Positions 16,872-27,452 of a stretch of 64,000 nt of DNA are shown in pieces; position 1 is the stretch's first letter; each line of letters begins with the position of its first letter. A model generated the notes under the pieces. It saw nothing but the letters and a program-made list of their open reading frames with translations. It made no database searches and was not told the origin of the DNA. The position numbers and the translations under genes were made by a program. Source of the stretch: Deltaproteobacteria bacterium (lineage in GTDB: Bacteria > Myxococcota > Kuafuiibacteriia > Kuafuiibacteriales > Kuafuiibacteriaceae); NCBI GenBank assembly GCA_011526105.1, contig WYAZ01000034.1:64001-128000 (forward strand), given 5' to 3'.

Positions 16872-17857
16872 ATCGGAACAAACTCACTTGGATCTTTGCC
16901 GTCCTCGCCCTAGGCGCCTGCAGCGTACCCGACACCAACGTGCGGATCGTGGGCGTGGCGCCCAACAGCGAAGAGATCGATGAGGCTACGGGCATCATCA
17001 AGGGCTGCAAGCTCGACTCGGGCGACGAAGACGAGCCGCTCGGGCTCATCCTCGATACCGCGCTCGCGCTGGAGCTCACGCTGCCTTTCAAGGTGAGAAA
17101 CGATATCATCGTGGCTCCCATCGAGCTCAACGAAGATCCCCCGATCAAACTCACACCTGCTGCGGCGGTGCGCCCACTGCGTATGGACGTGGTCTGGGAG
17201 TGTGATTCCAACGGATTCAGCGGTGACCTTGGACCGCTGGTCTTGCCGGCCTTCGACCCGGTCGTGCCCTTTTGCCTCGACAAGCGCGCCGACACCCAGA
17301 GCTTCGTCGGCTTCGACGTGGTGCCAGTCACCGGCGGCAGCATCGAAGGTGGCGGCGGTCAGGGCATCGCGGCCGCTACCGTGATTCCGTTCGCCATGGG
17401 CCAGGCCATCGACGAGACCTTCCGCATCGCGGCCCTGGCGGAGCAGTGCTGCTTCGAGACGCGGGCAACAAACTGCGACGGCCAGTCCACCGCGCAGTCA
17501 TGCACGCGCCTGACGCAGATCTTCCAGGCCCTCGACCCCACCGGGAGCAGCCTCCAGGTCGCGGTCCAAGCCGGCCCCAGCGAGGACCTCGTTCGGTTCC
17601 AGGCCTTTGCGCTCTACAACGGCGGCAACCTGTGCGCCCGAGACCGAACCTTGTGCGACAGCAGCTTCCTCGAGGGTCCGTCCTATCCCATGCGAATGCG
17701 CGGCGTCATGGAGTTCATGAAGACGGATGGTGAACTCGTCACCTCGGATGACCACACCCAGACCCTGCACTTCTGCAGGAACTGCGGCTACTGGAACGGG
17801 CTCGAACGGTTCCCGTACTCCAACCAGCACGTGCAGTGCTACACCGGTAAGCTCTGA
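16868..17857 (+). CDS. Predicted lipoprotein of unknown function
   Basis: From ATG 16868 the protein has 329 residues with a signal peptide MNRNKLTWIFAVLALGAC; LGAC is the lipobox. The ATG overlaps the aroKB stop (ATGA) and has GGAGG at 9-nt spacing, so this start is preferred over an in-frame ATG at 16820. The mature part is beta-rich by appearance, with ten or so cysteines (ECDSNG, QCCFETRATNC, FCRNCGYW near the end). I recognise no domain. Placement between aroKB and a roadblock protein gives no clear function. Confidence 0.8.
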   Translation: MNRNKLTWIFAVLALGACSVPDTNVRIVGVAPNSEEIDEATGIIKGCKLDSGDEDEPLGLILDTALALELTLPFKVRNDIIVAPIELNEDPPIKLTPAAAVRPLRMDVVWECDSNGFSGDLGPLVLPAFDPVVPFCLDKRADTQSFVGFDVVPVTGGSIEGGGGQGIAAATVIPFAMGQAIDETFRIAALAEQCCFETRATNCDGQSTAQSCTRLTQIFQALDPTGSSLQVAVQAGPSEDLVRFQAFALYNGGNLCARDRTLCDSSFLEGPSYPMRMRGVMEFMKTDGELVTSDDHTQTLHFCRNCGYWNGLERFPYSNQHVQCYTGKL

Positions 17858-17866
17858 GGTCCTCGC

Positions 17867-18235
17867 TTGGACTTTCGCGAGTGTCTCGAGCGCTTATGTG
17901 ACGACCTCGACGGGGCCGTGGCAGCCTGCTTGATGGGCGCAGACGGCATGCCAGTCGAGGCTGTCGAGCGCTTTCAAGATCAGGACGGCATCGACGCGAA
18001 CTCGTTGTTCGTCGAGTATTCGAGCCTGCTCCCTCAGATCCGCCAGAGCGCCGAGGTCTTCGCGGCGGGCAACATCGAGGAGTTCTGCATCCGAAGCGAG
18101 CAGATCACCGCGGTGATCCGGCCGATCACGGAGGAGTACTTCCTCGCCTTGGCCATGCACCCGACCGGCAACCTAGGCAAAGGCCGGTACCTCCTCCGCC
18201 TGACCGCGCCGCAGCTCGTCGACGAGCTCATCTGA
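17867..18235 (+). CDS. Roadblock/LC7-domain protein (MglB-like)
   Basis: The 122-residue protein begins at a TTG preceded by GAGG at 7-nt spacing, 9 nt after the lipoprotein gene. It matches a single roadblock domain: AACLMGADGMPVEAV for the first beta-hairpin, a central helix with LLPQIRQSAEVFAAGNIEEF, and the closing NLGKGRYLLRLTAPQLVDEL. Roadblock proteins such as MglB regulate small Ras-like GTPases and set polarity of pili in Myxococcus. No GTPase gene is next to it, so the partner is unknown. Confidence 0.75.
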   Translation: MDFRECLERLCDDLDGAVAACLMGADGMPVEAVERFQDQDGIDANSLFVEYSSLLPQIRQSAEVFAAGNIEEFCIRSEQITAVIRPITEEYFLALAMHPTGNLGKGRYLLRLTAPQLVDELI

Positions 18236-18241
18236 GGCTCC

Positions 18242-18703
18242 ATGCCTCTCGTCTCCGTCATTCACGGGCCGAACCTCAACCTACTCGGCCTAAGGGAGCC
18301 CGAGCTCTACGGCACCGAGACCCTCGAGGCGCTCAACCTGCGCCTTGTGGAGGAGGCCAGAAACCTCGGGCTCGAGCTCGAGCTCTTCCAATCGAACCAC
18401 GAGGGCGAGCTCGTGGACCGCATCCAGCAGGCCCGGGAACGCGCCGAGGTCCTCGTGCTCAACGCCGCCGGCTATACGCATAGCTCGGTCGCCATCCGGG
18501 ACGCCGTGGCCGCCATCCGGCCCCTCCCAACGCTGGAGGTGCACCTCACCCTGCCCGCCCAAAGAGAGCCCTTCAGGCGACGTAACCTGTTGGAAGGCGT
18601 GGTCAAAGGCCGCATAGAGGGTTTCGGCGGGCTGTCGTATCTGCTTGCGCTCCGAGCGGCATCGGAGCTAATCGCGGCGCGTGGCAACCTTCGAGACCAG
18701 TAA
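18242..18703 (+). CDS. aroQ: Type II 3-dehydroquinate dehydratase
   Basis: AroQ (153 residues) dehydrates 3-dehydroquinate, the step after AroB. It has HGPNLNLLGLREPELYG with the flexible-loop Arg and catalytic Tyr, LNAAGYTHSSVAIRDA, and the active-site His in EVHLTLPAQREPFRR, where most homologues have EVHLSN followed by REPF/REEFR. The closing segment EGFGGLSYLLAL is typical. The efp gene starts inside its 3' end (23-nt overlap). With aroKB and aroE it makes this locus rich in shikimate genes. Confidence 0.92.
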   Translation: MPLVSVIHGPNLNLLGLREPELYGTETLEALNLRLVEEARNLGLELELFQSNHEGELVDRIQQARERAEVLVLNAAGYTHSSVAIRDAVAAIRPLPTLEVHLTLPAQREPFRRRNLLEGVVKGRIEGFGGLSYLLALRAASELIAARGNLRDQ

Positions 18704-19253
18704 CTTTAGAAAAGGCCTCAAGATCCTCAGAGACGGCGTTCCGTACGTCATCACCGACTTCCAGCACGTGAAGCCCGGCAAGGGGAACCAGTTCACGCGG
18801 ACCCGCCTCCGGAACCTGATGACCGGCACCACGCTCGAGGTCACTTTCAAGTCCGGCGAGACCGTCGAAGACCCCGAGATCGAAGATCGCTCGATGCAGT
18901 TCCTCTACGAGGAGACCGGCGTGTTCCACTTCATGGACCAGAAGAACTACGAGCAGGTCGAGCTCCAGAAGGAGAGCATCGGCGATCCTTCGGCCTTCCT
19001 TCTCCCCGAGATGAGCTGCGACATCATGTTTTGGAAGGGCCGACCCATCAACGTCGAGATCCCCTCCCACGTCGTCTACAAGATCGCACACACCGAACCC
19101 GGGGTCCGGGGTGACACCGCGACCAACGTCACGAAGGCCGCCACCATCGAGACCGGCGCCGTGGTGCAGGTCCCGCTCTTCATCAACGTGGGCGACACCG
19201 TCAAGGTCGACACCCGAACAGGCGAGTATCTCGAGCGAACCTCGATCGGTTGA
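18681..19253 (+). CDS. efp: Translation elongation factor P
   Basis: EF-P (190 residues) rescues ribosomes stalled at polyproline. It starts at a GTG inside the aroQ end (MATFETSNFRKG). The loop HVKPGKGNQF carries Lys34, the site modified by EpmA-type lysylation. The three beta-barrel domains and the signature VPLFINVGDTVKVDTRTGEY are complete. Several Pro-rich proteins in the window would need it. No epmA or epmB gene is present here. Confidence 0.95.
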   Translation: MATFETSNFRKGLKILRDGVPYVITDFQHVKPGKGNQFTRTRLRNLMTGTTLEVTFKSGETVEDPEIEDRSMQFLYEETGVFHFMDQKNYEQVELQKESIGDPSAFLLPEMSCDIMFWKGRPINVEIPSHVVYKIAHTEPGVRGDTATNVTKAATIETGAVVQVPLFINVGDTVKVDTRTGEYLERTSIG

Positions 19254-19259
19254 ACAACG

Positions 19260-19781
19260 ATGCCGGCGAAAACCAAGCAGCAAGCCGCAGGACGCGCACG
19301 CGCGAAAACCGCCCGCCCAGGAGCTAGCGCCGCCGCGAGCGGCCCCGGGATCTCCAAACTCCGAGAGCTGGTCGCCATCATGGAGAAGTCCAACCTGGCG
19401 GAGCTCTCCTACGAGGATGTCGATGTCGCGGTGGCCCTCAAGCGGGCATTTGCTCCTGGGAGTGCGCCGCTGGTGATGAGCCCTCCGCCCATGACGATCG
19501 CCACCGCCCCAAACACGGCTCCGGCTGCTCCGAGCCACCACGTGGTGCACTCGCCCTTCGTAGGGACCTTTTATCGTTCTCCTTCGCCCGATGAGCCGGC
19601 CTTCCTCGAGGTCGGTGACCGAGTAAAGAAAGGCCAGACCCTCTGCATCGTGGAGGCGATGAAGCTCATGAACGAGATCGAATCCGACGCCGACGGCGTC
19701 GTGGTCCGAGTGCTCGTCGAGAACGCCCAGCCGGTCCAATACGGCGACGCGCTCTTCGAGATCGACACCGCAGCGAGCTAA
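19260..19781 (+). CDS. accB: Biotin carboxyl carrier protein of acetyl-CoA carboxylase
   Basis: AccB (173 residues) carries biotin between the carboxylase and transferase. It has a helical N-terminal part, an Ala/Pro-rich linker (about 65-95), and a biotinyl domain with [14 protein letters not shown], the biotinylated Lys in [11 protein letters not shown], and GDALFEI. It lies 6 nt after efp and 16 nt before accC. Confidence 0.94.
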   Translation: MPAKTKQQAAGRARAKTARPGASAAASGPGISKLRELVAIMEKSNLAELSYEDVDVAVALKRAFAPGSAPLVMSPPPMTIATAPNTAPAAPSHHVVHSPFVGTFYRSPSPDEPAFLEVGDRVKKGQTLCIVEAMKLMNEIESDADGVVVRVLVENAQPVQYGDALFEIDTAAS

Positions 19782-19797
19782 CCCAGACGGGGACTCC

Positions 19798-21147
19798 GTG
19801 TTCAAGAAGATACTGGTCGCCAACCGAGGAGAGATCGCGCTCCGGGTCGTCCGGGCCGCACGTGAGCTCGGAGTGCAGACCGTGGCCATTCACTCCACCG
19901 CAGACGCCCACGCCTTGCACGTGAAGTTTGCCGACGAGTCCATCTGCATCGGCCCTCCGCAACCGGACAAGTCGTACCTCAACATCCCCGCGATCATCGC
20001 CGCGGCCGAGGTCGCCGGCGTGGACGCCATCCACCCGGGCTATGGCTTCCTCTCCGAAAACGCCCACTTCGCGCAGGTTTGTCAGACTTGCGGGTTCAAG
20101 TTCATCGGACCCCAGCCCGAGATGATCAAGCTCATGGGCAACAAGATCGCGGCTCGAGAGACCATGCGAAAGGTGGGGCTGCCGGTCATTCCAGGCTCTG
20201 GGGGCGCGGTGGAGTCCGAGGAAGAGGCGCTGCGCGTGGCGCGCGAGATCGGGCTCCCCATCATGATCAAGGCCGCAGCGGGTGGCGGTGGCCGCGGGAT
20301 GAAGATCGTCAGGGACGAAGCTGAACTCGTGAAGTCGCTCCGCCTCGCCCGCACCGAGGCCGAGGCGGCGTTCGGGGACGGCTCCATGTACCTCGAGCGC
20401 TACATCGGACGTCCACGGCACATCGAGTTTCAGATCGCGGCCGACGCCCACGGAAACGTCGTCCACCTCGGCGAGCGTGAGTGCTCCGTGCAGCGTCGCC
20501 ACCAGAAACTCATCGAAGAATCCCCCTCCCCCGCGATGACCGAGAAGAAGCGCGAAGAGGTCGGCGCGTTGATCGTGAGCGCGATCGAGAAGCTCGGATA
20601 CGAGAGCGTGGGAACCATCGAGCTCCTGATGGATGAAGGCCGAAATCTCTACTTCATGGAGATGAACACGAGGATTCAGGTCGAACACCCAGTGACCGAG
20701 GAAGTCACCGGCATCGACCTCGTTCGGCTTCAGATTCGCATCGCCGCCGGAGAGCGCCTCCCCTTCGAGCAGCGCGACATTAGCTTCCGCGGACATGCCA
20801 TCGAGCTGCGCATCAACGCCGAGGATCCCTACACCTTCGCTCCAAGTCCGGGCACGCTCACTGACTACAACACGCCCGGTGGACCCGGCATCCGCATCGA
20901 CACCGCGGTGACCCATGGCGCTTTCGTGAATCCACATTACGATTCGCTGATCGCAAAGCTCGTGGTGCATGATGTGACCCGCGACAAAGCCATCAAGCGA
21001 GCCAAGAGCGCGCTTCGCGAGTTCATCGTCGCCGGCATCAGCACCAACATCGACTTTCACCGACTCGCGCTCGATTTCCCCGACTTCGTGAGCGGGGACT
21101 ACGACACCAACGTCGTGCCGCGGATTCTCGCCACCGCCAGACCGTGA
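19798..21147 (+). CDS. accC: Biotin carboxylase subunit of acetyl-CoA carboxylase
   Basis: AccC (449 residues) carboxylates the biotin on AccB with ATP and bicarbonate. N-terminal [34 protein letters not shown]-grasp glycine loop [14 protein letters not shown], and catalytic [18 protein letters not shown] are all present. Start is GTG 19798. The stop overlaps the glycosyltransferase start (GTGA). A second biotin carboxylase gene begins at 63782. Confidence 0.95.
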   Translation: MFKKILVANRGEIALRVVRAARELGVQTVAIHSTADAHALHVKFADESICIGPPQPDKSYLNIPAIIAAAEVAGVDAIHPGYGFLSENAHFAQVCQTCGFKFIGPQPEMIKLMGNKIAARETMRKVGLPVIPGSGGAVESEEEALRVAREIGLPIMIKAAAGGGGRGMKIVRDEAELVKSLRLARTEAEAAFGDGSMYLERYIGRPRHIEFQIAADAHGNVVHLGERECSVQRRHQKLIEESPSPAMTEKKREEVGALIVSAIEKLGYESVGTIELLMDEGRNLYFMEMNTRIQVEHPVTEEVTGIDLVRLQIRIAAGERLPFEQRDISFRGHAIELRINAEDPYTFAPSPGTLTDYNTPGGPGIRIDTAVTHGAFVNPHYDSLIAKLVVHDVTRDKAIKRAKSALREFIVAGISTNIDFHRLALDFPDFVSGDYDTNVVPRILATARP

Positions 21148-22328
21148 TCCGCGTCGTCCACCTCATCACGCAGCTCGAGCTTGGGGGCGCCCAGGAGAAC
21201 ACGCTCTACACCTGCGAGCACCTCGATCGTTCGCGCTTCGAGGTGACCCTGGTCTATGGACCCGGGGGCATCCTCGACCCCGAGGCGGAGCGAATCGGGG
21301 ATCTCGAGCGGATCGAGATCCCCGAGCTCATCCGCTTCGTGAGGCCGGGCCGCGACGCCGCTGCACTCCTGAAGCTCACCTCGACCCTCAAGACCCTAGC
21401 GCGTCGTCATGTCGATCGCGGGCACGACCCGCGCGCCTTTGTCGTGCACACCCACAGCTCGAAGGCGGGGGTGCTCGGGCGTCTCGCGGCGAGGCTCGCG
21501 GGCGTTCCGATCGTGGTGCACACCATCCACGGCTTTGGCTTCTACGAGGGCCAGGCACCGCTGAAGTACCACTCGTTCTTGGCCGCCGAGAGGGCCGTCG
21601 CTCCCTTCACTCACGCCTATGTCGGGGTGTCGCGCGCGAACCTCGCCGAGGCGGCGGCGCTCAGACTCATCAACTCCGGCCACGTCGTGGAGCTGATCCG
21701 CTCTGGCTTCCCCCTCGAGCCCTTTCGAGACGTCGCGCCCGAAGCCCGCAGCACCCTGAGGTCGGAGCTGGGTCTCGCCCCAGACACGCCCATCCTCCTC
21801 ACAGTAGCGAATCTCAAATCTCAGAAGGACCCGCTTACGCTCGTCGAGGCCTTTGTCGTCCTGCGACGCTCCCACCCGAGCGCAGTCCTCTTGTATGCCG
21901 GTGACGGTCCCATGCGGGAGTCGGTGGAGCGCGCCATCACGCGCCACGGGTTGGAAGGGCAGTTCCGCCTGCTGGGCTGGCGAAAGGACGTCCCCGAGCT
22001 CATGGCCGCCTCGGACGTCGTGGTGCTCGCTTCCCGCTTCGAGGGCCTTCCGAAGACCTCGGTGCAGGCGCTCGCGGCCAGGAGGCCTTTCGTGGGCACG
22101 AGGGTCGATGGCACGCCGGAGGTCATCCGGGAGGGTAAGAACGGCTTCTTGGTGGAGCCCAGAGATCCGGTGTCTCTGGCCCGAGCCATGGCCCGTGCGC
22201 TCGATGAGAAGCCGGTCGATCCCGATGATCAACGCAGGATTCTGGACTGGGACGCCGACCGAATGGTCAGGGCACAAGAGGGACTGTACGTGCGTTTGGT
22301 GCGGGGCGGTCCCGCGGTCAGCGGATAG
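21144..22328 (+). CDS. GT4-family glycosyltransferase
   Basis: The 394-residue GT-B fold enzyme has a GT4 N-terminal domain ([37 protein letters not shown]) and donor-binding C-terminal domain with [17 protein letters not shown], the E-x7-E region, and [15 protein letters not shown]. It starts at a GTG overlapping accC. Acceptor and sugar are not predictable. Its 3' end overlaps the convergent TPR gene by 11 nt. Confidence 0.88.
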   Translation: MIRVVHLITQLELGGAQENTLYTCEHLDRSRFEVTLVYGPGGILDPEAERIGDLERIEIPELIRFVRPGRDAAALLKLTSTLKTLARRHVDRGHDPRAFVVHTHSSKAGVLGRLAARLAGVPIVVHTIHGFGFYEGQAPLKYHSFLAAERAVAPFTHAYVGVSRANLAEAAALRLINSGHVVELIRSGFPLEPFRDVAPEARSTLRSELGLAPDTPILLTVANLKSQKDPLTLVEAFVVLRRSHPSAVLLYAGDGPMRESVERAITRHGLEGQFRLLGWRKDVPELMAASDVVVLASRFEGLPKTSVQALAARRPFVGTRVDGTPEVIREGKNGFLVEPRDPVSLARAMARALDEKPVDPDDQRRILDWDADRMVRAQEGLYVRLVRGGPAVSG

Positions 22329-22896
22329 GTTCGCCCGAAGGGGGGACCGCGTCCGGAGGGCGCTTCGAGATACCGTGCTTGGAGTACAGCGCCTTCATGC
22401 GCTCGTCGTCCTCGATGTCAACCCACAGAGGGTCCTCGAGCAGACGCTGACGGATCTTGGGGTCCTGGGTGGGGATCTGGTCCAGGAGCGCGAACGCACC
22501 GTCGAGATCACCGCTATCCTTGCGTAGGCCGGCGAGCTCAGCCAACGCATCGGCGTCGCCAGGCGCGAGCTCGAGGACTCGGCGGAACTGCTTGTCGGCG
22601 TTCTCGAGTTCTCCGGTGCCAATGAGCGCCACCCCGAGGTTGTAGACGGCGTCGACGTTGTCTGGGTGCTTGGCCACGATGACCCGCAGACTGGCGGCGG
22701 CACCTTCTACGTCGCCGCCCTGACCCATCTGGACGGCTTCGAGGATCTGCGCGTTCAGCGGATCGACCGGCGCAGCCGCCTGAGAGTGGCCCGAATGAGC
22801 ACCGGACTCGAGTCCAGAGTAGGCGCCGAATCCGATCAGTGCCACGGCCACGGCGAGAAAGATTCCGCCCGCGATGGGATGTTTTGCTTCACTCAC
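22318..22896 (-). CDS. Membrane-anchored TPR protein at the end of the pilB-pilR run
   Basis: The 192-residue protein has one N-terminal membrane helix (about 9-27), a short polar linker, and about three TPR units from residue 48 to 130 (VDAVYNLGVALIGTGELENA; DALAELAGLRKDSGDLDGAF). The C-terminus is polar and Pro-rich. It starts 3 nt after the pilR stop, so it is cotranscribed with the pilus genes. A scaffold role in pilus assembly or signalling is a guess from context. It is not obviously Tgl, since it has no lipobox. Confidence 0.8.
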   Translation of the reverse strand: MSEAKHPIAGGIFLAVAVALIGFGAYSGLESGAHSGHSQAAAPVDPLNAQILEAVQMGQGGDVEGAAASLRVIVAKHPDNVDAVYNLGVALIGTGELENADKQFRRVLELAPGDADALAELAGLRKDSGDLDGAFALLDQIPTQDPKIRQRLLEDPLWVDIEDDERMKALYSKHGISKRPPDAVPPSGEPIR

Positions 22897-22899
22897 TTG

Positions 22900-24315
22900 T
22901 CACTCTCCCGTGTCTACATCGTCCACACGCTTCTCGAACTTGGCCAGTTTGTACCGGAACTGGCGAAAGGTCAGCCCGAGGAGTTCGGCCGCCTTGGTTT
23001 TGACCCCTCCCGCCTTTCGCAGTGCCCGTTCGATGAGCTGGTGCTCGTATTCTTCCACAAGGTGGGAAAAATCGACACCCTCATCGGGGAGTTCGAGGTC
23101 AGACGTGAGTTCCGACGCCCTCTCCTTGGGTTGCGTCTCGTCCCGCAAGAACTCCTTCGGCAGGTGGGACTCGAGCAAGACGCTGCCGCTGGCGAGGGCC
23201 ACGCCGCGTTCGATGACGTTCTCGAGCTGTCTGACGTTCCCGGGAAACGGGTGGCTGAGGAGTCGCTTCATGACCTCGGGCGCGATCGTCCGAAGCTCGC
23301 GGCGATACTCCTTGCTGTACTTGTCCAGGAACGTCTGCGCGAGAAGTCCGATGTCCTCTCGGCGAAAGCGCAGCGGCGGAAGATCCACCTCGACCACGTT
23401 CAGACGGAAGAACAGGTCCTCGCGAAAGCGACCCGCTCGGACTTCGGCCTCGAGGTCTCGATTCGTGGCAGAGATGACACGGACATCGACGGACTCCTCG
23501 ACGGACGCCCCCACGGGCTTGATCGTGCGTTCCTGGAGCACGCGAAGGAGCTTCGGCTGCATACTGAGTGGGAGCTCGCCGATCTCATCCAAGAAGATCG
23601 TGCCGCCTTCGGCCGAAGCGAAGAGCCCGCGTTTTGTGGTGTCCGCGCCGGTGAACGCGCCCTTGACGTGGCCAAAGAGCTCAGACTCGATCAGGGTCTC
23701 GGGCACCGCCCCACAGTTGATGGGCACGAAGGGTCCATCCCGACGGTCGCCCAAGAAATGGATCGCCTTGGCGATTCGCTCCTTGCCAGTGCCGCTCTCG
23801 CCGGAGAGTAGGACATTCGCGTGAGTGGGCGCGATGCGTTCGACGAGCTCCAGCACCTCCTGCATCGACTCGCTCTTGCCCACGATACCGGCGAGACCGT
23901 ATCGCCCCGAGAGCACGCGTCTCAAGTGGGCGTTCTCGAGCTCGAGCCGCCTCTTGTTGATCGCGTGGGTGACGAGGACTCGGAGATCGGAGGCGAGATG
24001 AGGCCCCTTCTCGGTGTAGAAGAGCGCTCCGTCGCGCTGAGCCTCGAGCGCCTTGTCCCTCGTTCCGAAAGCGGTCATCACGATGACCTCGGGCGGATCG
24101 TTCTTACGGCGGGCTTTGCGCACCACGTCCAGCCCGTCCCCGCCTGGTTCGAGCCTGAGATCGGTCACCACGACGTCGAACTCCCCTCCGTCGAGGCGCT
24201 CGTACGCGTGTTTCACGCCCGGACTCGTCTCGACGGTATGGCCCTGCCCCGCGATCAAGACTTCGAGGGCGTCTCTGAGAGACTGCTCATCGTCGACGAC
24301 GAGAACCCTACCCAC
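22900..24315 (-). CDS. pilR: Sigma-54-dependent response regulator PilR
   Basis: The 471-residue protein starts at GTG. The receiver domain has DDEQ and Asp in VVVTDLRLEPGGDG. The sigma-54 activator domain has Walker A GESGTGKE, an intact GAFTGA loop, Walker B TIFLDEIGE and FREDLFFRLNV. A Fis-type HTH (TKAAELLGLTFRQFRYKL) ends the protein. It lies 51 nt downstream of pilS. With PilS it should activate the sigma-54 promoter of pilA at 5376-5390. Confidence 0.93.
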   Translation of the reverse strand: MGRVLVVDDEQSLRDALEVLIAGQGHTVETSPGVKHAYERLDGGEFDVVVTDLRLEPGGDGLDVVRKARRKNDPPEVIVMTAFGTRDKALEAQRDGALFYTEKGPHLASDLRVLVTHAINKRRLELENAHLRRVLSGRYGLAGIVGKSESMQEVLELVERIAPTHANVLLSGESGTGKERIAKAIHFLGDRRDGPFVPINCGAVPETLIESELFGHVKGAFTGADTTKRGLFASAEGGTIFLDEIGELPLSMQPKLLRVLQERTIKPVGASVEESVDVRVISATNRDLEAEVRAGRFREDLFFRLNVVEVDLPPLRFRREDIGLLAQTFLDKYSKEYRRELRTIAPEVMKRLLSHPFPGNVRQLENVIERGVALASGSVLLESHLPKEFLRDETQPKERASELTSDLELPDEGVDFSHLVEEYEHQLIERALRKAGGVKTKAAELLGLTFRQFRYKLAKFEKRVDDVDTGE

Positions 24316-24366
24316 GTGCCCACCATCGGCCGAATCGGAGCGCGACTCAAGCCTCTGAGTAGGCTG

Positions 24367-26079
24367 CTATAAGAGCTCCACCTGCGAGGGGGCGAGCTCG
24401 TGTTCTCCCGTGATCTCCGGCGCAAAGGTGGGCCTTCCGGAGACCTCCGCGCCCATGGGAAGCATGACCGTCATCTCGGTCCCCTGGCCGGGCTGACTCG
24501 AGATGAGCATTCGCCCGCCGTGCGCTTCCACGATGGAGTGGGAGATTGGCAGACCCAGTCCGGTCCCTCGCTCTTTGGTGGTGAAGAAGGGGTCGAAGAT
24601 ACGCCGCTGCTGATCGGTCGGCACCCCTCGGCCGTTGTCACTCACGCTGAGCTGAGCCCACCCCTCCCTGCTTCGCAACACCAGACCAATTCGTCCGCGA
24701 CCCGGCGGCACCGCTTCGAGCGCATTTCGGAGGAGATTCCAGAGGACCTGCTTCAGGCGATCGGCGTCGAGGAGCGCGAGGACCTCGGGCTCAACGGCGA
24801 GCGAGAGTTCGCAGCCGCGGGCCTGGGCCTCGGTGCGAAAGACCTCTACCACCCCTAAGCTGAGCTGGGACAGGTCTTCCTCCTTGCGTGTGAGCTCTCT
24901 TGGCCGTGCGTAGCTCAAAAACTCACTGATGAGGCGGTCGAGCCGCTCGCTCTCCTTAACCACGTTGTTCATGAGTCGCTGCATCGGCTCCGGGGGATTC
25001 AGCCCCTCCTTCAAGATATCGACCGAAGTGCAGATAGAGGCGAGAGGGTTACGCACCTCGTGCGCGAGACCGGCGGCAAACTTCCCGATGGTCGCGAGCC
25101 GCTCCGCCCGCTCTACGGACTCCTTGAGGCGGACGATGTCGGTCACGTCCTGAAAGATGATGAGCGTGCCGGGACGCTCTCCGGAGGCCGAGAGCGGTGC
25201 GAACGAGAAGCCAAGACGCGCCATGGTCCCATTGCCGCGCACGAAGTTGCCTTCGAACCGTTCTCGGGCCGGGAGGTCCGTTCGAGGTTCTGAGCGATCT
25301 CGCCAGGCGGCCGCCACCGCCGGGACCAACTCGAAGAGCGTCCGACCGACCATGCTCTCGGGGGCGAGGCCCAGGATCACGTGGGCGGACTCGTTGGCGT
25401 ACTCCACCCTACCCTGCCCATCGACCATCATCAGTCCCGCAGGCAACGAGCGAAGGATGGCGGACTGAAGCTCCTGGAGCTTGGACAGCGCGTCCTCGGT
25501 CGAGGCGAGCTCGCGGCCGGTCTTTCGTGCGGTCTCGGCCAGGGTGCTGGCCAGATAGGCCACGAGGCTCAGCCCGGTGCCGTACATGAAGAACGAGAGT
25601 GGAGAGCGCCCGGGGTCTGGCTTGTCGAGGAACCCAAGTCCGCCCACGAACTGCACGAGCACCACGACCGCGAAGAGCAACAGCGAGGCGAGCGTACCGA
25701 GCACCGCCCCCCGACGGTACAGAGTCATCGCCCCCTCGAGGACCACGAAGACGTAGATGAATGCGAAGATGGAATCGAGACCGCCGGTCAAGAAGACGAG
25801 AAGGCTCGTAAACGCAGCATCGAGCGCGAGTTGGGAGTACGCGAGCACCGAGCTGGGAAAGACCTGGACTCTCGGCCCGAGGAACTGAAGCACCGCGGTG
25901 ACGTATGCGGCGCCGATGAACCCGTTCCGCCAGATCGGGGGAATGGGGTGAGTCTGCCAGAAGAGGAGCGCAGCCAAGACCGACAGGGTGAGAAGGATGA
26001 GCCGAAAGCTCGCAACGACGACGAGACGCCGCCGTACGCTGTCATCGAGGTCTGTCGTCTGGGTGTTCTGGCTGACCAC
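24367..26079 (-). CDS. pilS: Sensor histidine kinase PilS
   Basis: From GTG 26079 the protein has 570 residues: about six membrane helices in the first 200, a coiled coil, a PAS domain (about 225-330; LPAGLMMVDGQGRVEYAN), a HisKA domain with His in AAGLAHEVRNPLASI, and a HATPase domain with NLLRNALEAV, DNGRGV and GTGLGLPISHS. This six-helix plus PAS plan is that of PilS, which senses pilin levels in the membrane in Pseudomonas. A longer start at 26199 would lie within pilC and adds no domain. It is cotranscribed with pilC and pilR. Confidence 0.92.
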   Translation of the reverse strand: MVSQNTQTTDLDDSVRRRLVVVASFRLILLTLSVLAALLFWQTHPIPPIWRNGFIGAAYVTAVLQFLGPRVQVFPSSVLAYSQLALDAAFTSLLVFLTGGLDSIFAFIYVFVVLEGAMTLYRRGAVLGTLASLLLFAVVVLVQFVGGLGFLDKPDPGRSPLSFFMYGTGLSLVAYLASTLAETARKTGRELASTEDALSKLQELQSAILRSLPAGLMMVDGQGRVEYANESAHVILGLAPESMVGRTLFELVPAVAAAWRDRSEPRTDLPARERFEGNFVRGNGTMARLGFSFAPLSASGERPGTLIIFQDVTDIVRLKESVERAERLATIGKFAAGLAHEVRNPLASICTSVDILKEGLNPPEPMQRLMNNVVKESERLDRLISEFLSYARPRELTRKEEDLSQLSLGVVEVFRTEAQARGCELSLAVEPEVLALLDADRLKQVLWNLLRNALEAVPPGRGRIGLVLRSREGWAQLSVSDNGRGVPTDQQRRIFDPFFTTKERGTGLGLPISHSIVEAHGGRMLISSQPGQGTEMTVMLPMGAEVSGRPTFAPEITGEHELAPSQVELL

Positions 26080-26119
26080 GGGTCCACCCAACCGGCCGTG
26101 CCCAACCGGGCCGAAGCCG

Positions 26120-27319
<1,200 letters not shown>

Positions 27320-27452
27320 CAACAAAGCTCCTCGCCGCCCGCCGGGGGCCGAGACATGCAGCCCAGTCTACCGCCGGTAGCCGGGGACCGCAAAACTCCG
27401 GAAGTAGGATAGAAACCGACCCTCTCGAGCCCGTCGTGGGCGAGAAAGCGGC

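Noticed and set aside
19666-21060. 464-codon minus-strand frame opposite accC
   Set aside because: accC has all biotin carboxylase motifs; the antisense product is Asp/Arg/His-rich without a domain.
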